DNA of 64,000 nucleotides from the NCBI RefSeq assembly GCF_042453785.1, contig NC_091669.1, positions 14,987,001-15,051,000 of the forward strand, in the 5' to 3' direction. Positions 55,237 through 64,000 of the stretch are shown piece by piece. Under the pieces are notes generated by a model, which had not been told where the DNA came from, did not search any database, and saw only the letters and a program-made list of their open reading frames with translations. Position 1 is the first letter of the stretch; each line of letters opens with the position of its first letter. Position numbers and translations under genes: made by a program. The DNA is from Malus domestica. Lineage: Eukaryota > Streptophyta > Magnoliopsida > Rosales > Rosaceae.

Positions 55237-57471
55237 AAAACCCCATGAATTAATCTAAATTTGGAAGAGAGCGTAAATGAGGTGTTCGAGCAGGAATTTC
55301 GGCTAAGAGGATCCCTGGCTTGAGCACACAGCTCCACGAGGAGTTGGCACTTTGGTTGGTTGTCGGGCTCCTGCTTGTTGAGAGATTGCAAGTGGAGGAC
55401 ATAGTTAGTTCTGAAATGTGCCTTTGTGGGGCCTTAGGTGTAGGCCTTGAGACTCGCAATCAAAACTAACTAAGTGCTTAGGCTTGCCACTGCCATCTCA
55501 GTATGGCAGATGTAGAACAAGAGTATTTAAGTCGATTACTTGCGCTCCAAGTTATTCTGACTTCTTGTTATCAAAGGATTGTCGTAGATAAGTTAAGTCT
55601 ACATTAAATTCTTTTCTATGCCTTGAGATTAAGGACTTTTAGTTCGTTATCTTGTATGGTTTTAAAGGGTGGAAGTCATAATCTGACTAAGCCATCAGTT
55701 TAGTTTCCATTCAGTCTTTTGTGACAGTAAAACCACTAAGTGAACCAGATCTGAGAACTAATAGAACTTTTGATTATCAAATGACTGGAAATGACTTGAA
55801 TACATACTGGAGAACACATAATAATACCAGATCTATTAATTGAAAACAAGACAAAGAGAGTCGGGCAAGATTTCACCTTGTCGGGCAAGGTTGAACGTCT
55901 TGCAGCCTCTTTTCTTTGTGGTTACAGAGGGTCGTGTGCTAAAAGGGGACGGATGGCAAACAAGTTTACACGAGGGGATCAATACTACAACATCTAGATA
56001 AGGTAGCAGAGCTTTTGCACCGGACAAAAGATGTCCTACTAAGGGAACTATTGCTAAATAGGGGTTGGTAGGTACGAACTGGCTTGAGAGCAGAGTTTGT
56101 ATGCTTGTTTGTTTGATTGGTTGAGTGTCCTTGTCTCTGGACCCTGTCTTCCCTTTTATAGGCATTTTGTCTTGGCTGTTGCAGGCCTTGCCCGAAAGCA
56201 CTTCAGTGAGTCATCATTTTTTTTACATGTCCTGCCATTAGAAAGTGTTTTTGGGCTGAGAGTAGGTTGATTTCCATCGGTTGTCACTTCTCTTGTAAGC
56301 ACATAGCCTTTGTATTAATGAGGAGTCATCATATTGTCCTGAGATGGATGACTAGGCTTGGTGCTGGGCCTCGGGCAAGTCTCCTCATGTTAGTTCATTT
56401 GGGCTTTCTTTCCTTTAAGTCCAAAGTTCAAATATTAACCCAAATAGTGCCCTCTTTAATCATTGTTGAGTTTTTGGCCCAATACGCTAATAATGATTAA
56501 ATAGCCGTCCACGCCTTTACTCGGGACTCGCACCGTTTCAAAGCAACCGTTGGTTAACAAGGACATTTGCACTAACCCACGAACTTTGCCATTAATTATA
56601 TGTTCATTATATAATCCCCGTTTAACTCTCTTGGCAAAGCACCATAGCAATTTTAAACCTTCGAATTCCTAGTATTCACAAGTCTTTCACCATTTCCAGA
56701 AATTTCCCATTCTTTTACTCTTTTATTCTTCTGCTTACTCCTCCAACTTTCTTAGATGACGCTAAAAACTATCTTCACTTAATTTCCCTACAGGATTGCT
56801 GAGGGAATTTCCACCATACGTTGTTTGTTCAACGGTTTTCATCACCTTTAGGCCGATCTGCACATTGAGCTCTCCCTTGAGAAAAGATGAGTTCATTTCT
56901 TGGGACCAAGGCCATTGGGCAGGGCCATAGATGTTACCCATGACAGGTAATTGGTCTCCATAGTATCTTTAGAAAGGCATACTGCATCCAGCTTTTGTTT
57001 CAGGGCTTTTATGACATTGAGGAGTAGCTATGCAGCTTTAGTCGCACTGGTAGATTCCACTTGTGTCGATATTCACACACCTAAACTTCCCCGTAAGTTC
57101 TGCTTTCTTGATCACTTCATCATCATAGGTGTATGCTTCGGGATCAATTACCATGACTTTGTCGGCCAAAAAACCTCGGTTGAGCTTGTGGACAAAGGCT
57201 CAGAAGATTTGAAGAAGTTAAGACAACAAATGGAATTTGGATACGCTGGAACATATTTAGCTAATAATAACATTGTTTAGGAGGAGTCGGGTGAAATGTA
57301 GACCCACCATTGTATGATAACTGCCCTAGTCAAGGATGTAAAACTATTGAGCTAATTTTGATGTAACTTTCAACGTTTACTAAAATGAAAATGACTTCTT
57401 CAATTCCTTTTGGCTTGCCTTCTTTTCTTGAGACCCAAATATGATGAACACAAAATTGCCTTTAGATTTTA
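55237..57471 (-). other. 3' non-coding region of the gypsy element and flank
   Basis: Downstream (on the minus strand) of pol there is no sense gene. A frame on the opposite strand covers 56951-57280 (listed separately). The 3' LTR should lie in this interval or just below it, but I could not find its ends because the partner LTR is outside the window. Confidence 0.35.
56951..57280 (+). pseudogene. Possible antisense accessory ORF of the gypsy element
   Basis: A 109-codon frame runs opposite to pol, in the interval between pol and the expected 3' LTR. The first codon shown is not an ATG; the frame likely enters from a broken upstream part. It has no recognisable domain. Some Tat-lineage elements (for example Grande) carry an antisense ORF at this position, which is why I list it. 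Confidence 0.3.
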
Positions 57472-60400
57472 TGTAATGCTTGTACTTCTTTAATGTAACA
57501 ATCTCTAACATCCCACAAGGTTGGGTGATACTTCTTCAAGAATTTAGTATTAATTGGATGCCTCTGTAAGCTTCCCTCCAAATCTGCTAAGTAATATCCC
57601 CCTTTATCCAGTGCTTAGTGAATAATGAAAGGACTTTCCCAAGACAGGCTCTACTTCCCAAAGCCTATAACTTGAGCTCCCAAAGGCAGAATTGCCTTCC
57701 ATACTAACTCTCATTCTTTGAAATTCTTCAACTTCACCTTTTTATTGTATACTCGGGTAACAACCATCTTCCCATCTTGAATTTTATTTAGAGCTTCAAT
57801 TCGGGCTATATCTAAATCTTCAACTCCTTGACACATAGCTTGAATGTACTATTCACTGTGTAGCCTGAATTGATTCCGAATTCTAACAGAACTTACATTA
57901 ATCTCCATGGGGAGCACAATATCTTGCCCGAAGGTTAGGACATAAGGTAGGTCCAGTTGCTGCCCTCTTGGAAGTCCTATAAGCCCACAAAGTATCTCCC
58001 AACTTCTCATACCATTTCTCTGGACTCTTGGCCACCATTCTTTTAAGAATGTTCACCAAGATCTTGTTGCTGGCTTCCGATTGACCGTTTGACTGGGGCT
58101 AGTAAGGACTAGACTAAACCATCTTTATCTTAAACTTACTTGCAAACTTTTCCACTTCTTTTGAAATAAAAGATGGTCTGCAGTCTGTGACAATTGTCTC
58201 GAACACCCCAAATATGTGTAAGATCTTAGTTTCAATGAACTTCTTGACTGCAGTTGAAGTGATAGTCTTCACAGCTGAAGCTTCTACCTACTTGGTAAAG
58301 TAATCCATTGCCATGATTATGAACGTGTGTCCTTTGCTAGAAGCTAGGTAAAATTGCCCAATGAAGTCCATTGCCCATCCTTTGAAGGGCCAAGGCTTGC
58401 CAACGGGGTTTAAGGGTACCGAGGGCACATGTTGGAGAGGTTCATGTCTCTGGCATTCTTCATAAGCTTTGCAATTCTTTTCCATCTCGAGCCAAAAAAT
58501 AGCCATATCTTCTAAGCTACCATCTCATTTTAGTTCCAGCTTGATGTGCACCATAGATTTCTTCATGTATTTCGGCCATTACCCTCATTGATTCATCCTG
58601 GCCTAAGCACTTCAGTAGAAGTCCATCTGGAGTCCTTCTTAACATCATTTTATCCCACATGACATACTTAATCGCTTGTCGTATATTTTTCTTGCTTGTA
58701 GGGAAGGATGGATCTTTTAAATACTGAATAATAGGTGTCCTCCAATCCTCCATCTCCATTTCTTCAGTCATTACATCCAGGCTGAATCCTCTTTCAAAAA
58801 TAGAAGGGAGATTTCTTTTCTGAACTTCTATATCCCCTTCAAACTTCCTTTCTTGGATTTGTGCTCTAGAAGCTAATTGTGCCATTTCATTGGCAATTGC
58901 ATTTGATTCTCTAGGGATGTAGCTGACTAATATTTCAGTGCCCTAATAACTTAACAACTGAGTGGCCGCTAAGTAATAACCGGCCATGACGATGTGTCTG
59001 CATTTGTATTCTCCATTTAACTGATTGATCACCAGCTCTGAATCACCAAATACCTCAACTTCAGTTGCCCCCAAATCTATCAAGATCTCTAGGCTAATTA
59101 TCAATGCCTCATACTTTGCCTGATTGTTGGTAGTCTCTTGATAATCTAGGATGAATGAATAACAGTGGTGAGTACCTCTGGGATCAATGATGACAATCCC
59201 AACTCCAGCAGCATTCTAAGTGCAAGAACCATCAAAATACAGTCTCCAAGGAGTAATCCAAAGGCTAGTTATCCTTTTTATCACTTGCTGGATCCATTCT
59301 TCCTTGCCCGAGAAGGCTTTGCTTGGCGAGATCCACACGCTGGCCACTTTCAGAGTTCCTGGGACGTTGATAATCTCTTTTTGGGACTCCTGGTGCTCAG
59401 CTAAGAAGTATGCAATTGCTTGTCCCTTGATTGCTCTTTGAGGCACATACTGAAAACTGAACTCGGATAATGTTAGAATCCATTTTCCAATCCTTCCAAT
59501 TAGCATTGGTTTTGACAGCATGTATTTGATCACATCAGTCTTGGCAATAATGTGGATATGGCAAGGTAACATATAATGTCTTAGCTTGCAGGCAGTGAAA
59601 TATAAAGCCAAACATAACCTTTTTATCGGAGTATATCTTGTTTCTACCTCAATAAGGATCCTACTAAGGTACTATATGGCTTGTTCCTTCCCACCCTCAT
59701 TGTTTTGGGCCAGCAAGCTTCCTATTGACTTCTCTGAAGCAAAAATATAAAGCTTTAAGGGGGCGTTTGTTTGCCCTCACTAAGTGGGACTGGACTGGAC
59801 TGCACTAGCTGTTAGTCCAATACTATGTTTGTTCCATGCTGGGACTAACATTAATGAGACTAAAGGGGACTAGCATGGACAAAACCCTTCACTAAGAGGT
59901 CTTAGCGAGACCCCCCAATAACCATAGGACTAGCTAAGACTATCATCTCTCGTCATCGTCATGCTTAACAACCACTCCCGATAAACTCCTCGTCATCTCC
60001 GGTCACCTAGATCATAATAAAATATTAATAATTTATATATTAAATAATATAATATTAGAATTTGTTATTATCCAGCTTCTTAGTCCAACACTGCACCAAA
60101 CGCTTCACTAAGTTAGTCCAGCTTAGTCTAATCTAAGCCAGTCCAGCTTAGTCCTTGAAGCTAGTCCAGTCCGAGATAGTTCGGCGCAACAAACGCCCCC
60201 TAAAGGTTTCCTTCTTTGAGGCAGCATGAGCACTGGTGGAGAAGTCAAGTAAGTCTTTATGCTGTCGAATGCCTTTTGATATGGTGGGCCCCACTCAAAT
60301 TCCTCTTTGTCCTTCAATCTTAATAGAGGAGTTAGCGGCTGAAACTTGCCCACCAAGTTAGCAATGAATCTCCTTAAGAAGTTGATTTTACCCAGCAACC

Positions 60401-61313
60401 TCTGCAATTGCACTTTATTGGTAGGAGGAGGTATCTTCATTATTACCCGAACTCTGTTTTTATCGACCTTCACCCCTCTTTAATGAACAAGGAATCCTAA
60501 AAAGTTGCCCGACCTTACCTCAAAAGCATATTTCTTAGGATTCATCTTCAACCTATGGATCCTTATTCTCGTTCAGGCTTGTCTGAGGTCTACCAAGTGT
60601 TGTTCTTCAATTTTAGATTTTACCACGATGTCATCAATGTATACTTCCATGATATGGCCAATTAAGTCATGAAAAATGGCATTCATTGCTCTTTGATAGG
60701 TTGCACCGGCATTTTTGAGCCCGAATGGCATTACCAAGTATTCATATGTTCCAACATGACCCGGACACCTAAAAGTTGTTTTATGTATATCTTCTTCGGC
60801 CATCTTTATTTGATTATAACTGGCATTCCCATCCATGAAATATAAGACTTTGTGTTTGACAACTGCATTTATGGATAAGTCAGCCATGGATATGGGGTAT
60901 TCATCTTTAGACGTGGCTCCATTAATGTTTCTATAGTCAACACAGCATCTAACTGCATTAGTTATAACTTTTAATACAGGTACAATGTTGGCCAACCACT
61001 CGACATATTTGGCAGGCTTAATAAATCCAGCATTCACTAGCATCTCGATCTTTTCTTTGACCTTTTCTTTTATCTCTTTTGACATCCTCCATAGTGCTTG
61101 CTTGACAGGTTTAAACCCCTCCTTAATAGGCATCATGTGTTCTACTAATGTTGGATCTAAACCTGACATTTCGGTGTAATGCCAAGCAAAACAGTCTTTA
61201 AATTCATGCAGAAGACGGACAATCTTTGCCCGATCTTTGGTTTCCAACAAACCACTAATTTGCACACAAAAATTCAACCAACTCTGGACTCTCGGGCAGA
61301 TCCTATGACCCAT
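57472..61313 (-). pseudogene. Gypsy pol pseudogene (RT, RNase H x2, integrase)
   Basis: The reverse transcriptase starts near 61313, with the catalytic YIDD encoded at 60630-60641, and a TGA stop at about 60570 (after DLRQA). The connection domain runs to 60203, where the MITE splits the frame after LMLPQR. It resumes at 59755 with an RNase H 1 domain. The second RNase H begins YFDGSC near 59220, with a stop right after, and continues to about 58900. The integrase zinc region (58885-58440) and core (MDFIG at 58370; VTDCRPSF; NGQSEASNK) follow, again with stops. The C-terminal end reads ALHKI then stop at 57472. Confidence 0.86.
59759..60200. mobile_element. MITE inserted in gypsy pol, 442 bp
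   Basis: The ends GGGGGCGTTTGTT and AACAAACGCCCCC are perfect 13-bp inverted repeats. 3-bp duplications TAA lie at 59756-59758 and 60201-60203, which suggests PIF/Harbinger (Tourist-like). GTCCAGTCC/TAGTCCAGCTTAG words repeat inside. It interrupts the coding sequence between the reverse transcriptase connection domain and RNase H. Confidence 0.85.
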
Positions 61314-61532
61314 TCAGATCATATATACATTCAGCCATTTGTATGGCCGTTTCTAACTCTTTTAAAAAAAAAAACTCTTCTCTACTCTGGCTGCTTGAAG
61401 CTTCTTTGTTCCAATCTTTTTCTTCCTTGGCTGAGTTATCCTTATCTTGTTTTCTCTTTCTCCCATACACCAATAGTCTTTTTATTAAGGACCTGACTGC
61501 AACCACTTGGTCCTTCATTTTCTATTATGACA

Positions 61533-62168
61533 TTACTGGTGTCGGAAAGTTGGGATGATATGGGGCCGATTCCATTCTTCCCTTGTAAGAGATAATCCTT
61601 GCTCTAGGAGTTTTTGGGCCGTCACCTTAGTCGAGTGGTCGTTCTCATCAGCTCCTGAACATTGAAGAATCCCAACACTGGGATTGTAGAAGTTGGCTTC
61701 TGCAACGTTGGTTGTAGGGAGGAATGGTCGTGATTCGACTTCCACTATCTCCCAAAATCCAAGTTTTGCTTCCCCTTCTTCATGGTAAACAGCCACTTGT
61801 TGGTGTAAGGTAGATGGCACAGAGAGACTCTGATGAATCCAATCTCTGCCCAGTAAAGCTTCATAAGTAGAAGTACTGTCTACAACAAAAAAAGCCAGCA
61901 TGATTTGTTTACAACCCAAGTCAACTTCTAATAGCAGTATCCCATGAGTCCTAGTGATGGCTCTCAAGAAACTGGAAACTGTAAGATTTGTAGGGATGAG
62001 ATCATTCTCACTTCTGCACACTTTATTCATCTGCTTGTATGGCAGCATATTAACCGCAGCTCCACCATCAATCAAGATCCTTTTAAAGGGTACTCCCTCC
62101 AGATGAGCAGTTACATATATGGGTTTGAGATGGTTGGTTAGGGCCAAATTCGAGCGGCTGAAAACCAT
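61533..62168 (-). pseudogene. Gypsy protease region
   Basis: An open frame of 211 codons has an aspartic protease core ILIDGGAAVNMLPY (DGG at about 62050-62070, in place of the classic DSG/DTG; this variant is common in Tat elements) and a second conserved segment ALLGRDWIH. It cleaves the polyprotein in intact elements. The frame ends at 61533 before the reverse transcriptase, so a stop or frameshift separates the two. Confidence 0.85.
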
Positions 62169-64000
62169 TATGTTAGAATATACCTTATTGAGTTCTTCCT
62201 TAATTGCTCGAGCAAACCCGTCTGGCTGAGTTCTTCTTATCTTGCTTCTTCAACACTAACATATGCCATCATAGGTTCTGTCGTCAAGTAATCACCCTCC
62301 GTTGTGGCGGGTTAATCATGCTCATCGCAAAACATGGAAGATAAAACATGTGTCATATTTACGTAGAAGTTGCTAGGCCTAGGTAAATCCTCTCTCTTGC
62401 CTCGGATATGCTCTATGAACTCATCTAACCAATTTTGTGCTTTTTTTGGTAGCACTAGTTCTGGCAAACCTCATTCCTGAGTTGTACCAAAATTCTGTAC
62501 TTGGGCTATATCTTCACAAAGGGTATCAACCAATAATGGTGAGAGTATCCCCCTTCCGGGTGAGATGGTTCCAAAACAAATTGGCTCTGGGCTCTACCTC
62601 GGGGTTGGTATCATCACCATATCCTCTTGAGCCCTTCTTAGAATTCTGTATTTCCCAGGATAAGGAGTTTGTGGCACATGTTCTCATTCCCCTTCGGTCT
62701 TGCTATTGCCCTTCTTCACCTGTTTTTTACTCCTCCAATGAAGTTGATTTCTCCATCCATGTGGCACACTCTTGAACTTGACATTCTCTGAGGTTTCTGA
62801 AGCAGTTGGGACTTTCAATGAGTTCATGTGGGTCTTATGCTGCCTTTGGACCCTTCTGATCATAGAAGCTCCCATTTCTTTGATGAACCTCATATCCTTT
62901 CAAACTATATACCATTTCCGCCAGAGTCGGGTAGGTTTCTTCTTCGTGACCTAGTTCACTGTCTTCCATTTCATTCTAATATCTCCACTGGTATAACTTG
63001 GCTGGGGTAGCTTCACATCTACCCATCTTGGTATCTTGGCCTCCATGTCTTCCACTTCTTCAAAAGCTTCGTAATTTCTAAACACTTATGATAAGCCCTT
63101 TGGTTGAGAGTCTCATCCCAACCTTTGGAAGACATTCATTGAGGTCTATTTTTCATCTGTCAGCAATATACTTATGTGGGCTTCTAGTTCTTCTTTCTCT
63201 CTTCTTTTGATCAACTTTTGATCAATGATGGCTTCTGCTGCTGGTACTTCCAACTCACACTTACATTGGCATTTACTACACAACAACACTAATTTGATTA
63301 TGGTTGCTTTAGGCTTCTCGGGCAACTTGATAGCTCCTTTAGTTGGCCTTGCCTCATTTATGCCTTCACCTCTCAAGTGGCTTTCCATTTCCCATTCTCG
63401 GCCCATGTCAAGTTGATCATGTTTATTGGGCCTTCTGGAAAATGATCAGTATCAACTATCATATTAGCCTACAATTTTGCCAGCAACAACTTTCCTTTGA
63501 CAATAAGGTCTTATATCCAGTCTCTGAACTAGACACAGTTGGTAATGAAGTTGTTGAAGGTGTAGTGCAGCTTGCAATACTTTTTTCCCCTTAATTCCTC
63601 GGGCTTAAGTAGTTTTTTGGTGCTGTCGGGCACAATCACTCTTGCCTGCACCAATTCTTCATAAATCTGTGATGCCTTGGTTAGATCAAAGGAATAACTT
63701 TGATACTTGTGGGGTTTCATTGGTACAAATCCATCGTCATTCATAACCATCTTCTAGTCTTTAACCGGCTTGATCAATCATTTCATTATCAAAGGCTTGA
63801 AGGGAGTGGTTATCTACGCTGCACACATATCAATTCTATCTCTTCCACAACCATCATTCTCTTTTGGCTCCATCCTTTCGAACTCCATTTGATGAATGAC
63901 AACCTTGTTTTTGTAGAATGGGGGTGCTTTGGAGGAATGTTTTAATTGCTGTTCCTCGATAAACAATTTCTCATACTTGGTGGCAGCAATCACCAGTTCT
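62169..64000 (-). pseudogene. Gypsy gag C-terminal region, cut by window end
   Basis: On the minus strand 63750-63529 encodes KASQIYEELVQARVIVPD and KKYCKLHYTFNNFITNCV, a Cys/His knuckle-like segment typical of plant Tat gag proteins. Further frames at 63406-63146 and 62893-62684 continue the gag-to-protease linker, with interrupting stops. The gag start and the 5' LTR lie beyond 64000. Confidence 0.65.

Larger units (their letters stand above)
57472..64000 (-). mobile_element. Ty3/gypsy retrotransposon, Tat type, cut by the window end
   Basis: On the minus strand the order is gag (from beyond 64000), protease, reverse transcriptase, RNase H, a second RNase H, and integrase, ending at a stop at 57472-57474. 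Integrase after RNase H defines Ty3/gypsy, and the extra archaeal-type RNase H marks the Tat group. Only a handful of stops and frameshifts occur, so the element is younger than the copia copy at 14433. A MITE is inserted at 59759-60200. Confidence 0.88.

Overview
This is a stretch of plant nuclear DNA: AT-rich, gene-poor and densely packed with nested transposable elements. The three recognisable protein genes are typical of a dicot. The repeat content (a Cassandra TRIM, a tRNA-derived SINE resembling Au SINE, RTE-type LINEs, and a tandem-repeat block I associate with apple and pear) suggests a woody Rosaceae species, probably near Malus/Pyrus. That taxonomic guess is inference from memory of repeat families and was not tested.

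Layout. 147-2708 is a decayed PIF/Harbinger transposon with TTA target duplications. 2822-10741 is a composite hAT-type element with matching 13-bp ends and a near-perfect 8-bp target duplication. It holds a second hAT-like element, a PPR gene fragment, two RTE LINE 3' ends and a 4-kb tandem-repeat block with an intact coiled-coil ORF. 11.3-12.1 kb has two foldback elements. 14433-21684 is a complete but mutated Ty1/copia retrotransposon with both LTRs and a CAAAA target duplication. 22.3-26.1 kb holds LTR-type sequence with an 805-bp inverted repeat, which ends exactly where a 5'-truncated Cassandra element (5S-rRNA-like LTRs) begins at 26067. 

The genic island runs from 28 to 38.4 kb: a DUF1677 protein (29173-29667), cytosolic ribosomal protein eS28 (33867-34064) and an intact subtilase of the SBT1.4 type (35735-38053). 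Small DNA transposons sit in or near their promoters, and a SINE sits exactly at the polyadenylation signal of the subtilase.

38.4-48.3 kb is repeat-rich: two minus-strand Helitron 3' ends, a Helitron Rep/helicase N-terminal remnant, a second SINE, several tandem duplications and an antisense RTE LINE. 49.3-50.3 kb has two LINE-type RNase H fragments. A tRNA-Ser(GCT) gene lies at 50575-50656. 51-55 kb has more MITEs, a poly(A)-tailed retro-insertion and a 58-codon Cys/Gly-rich ORF. From about 57.5 kb to the window end there is a minus-strand Ty3/gypsy element of the Tat type (dual RNase H), interrupted by a 442-bp MITE; its 5' end lies outside the window.

The genes do not form a pathway. I found no evidence of a novel multi-gene system. 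The most unusual items are the composite hAT element, the intact coiled-coil ORF in a repeat block, the SINE at the subtilase poly(A) signal, an imperfect RNA-like hairpin downstream of eS28, and the Cassandra/inverted-repeat junction.
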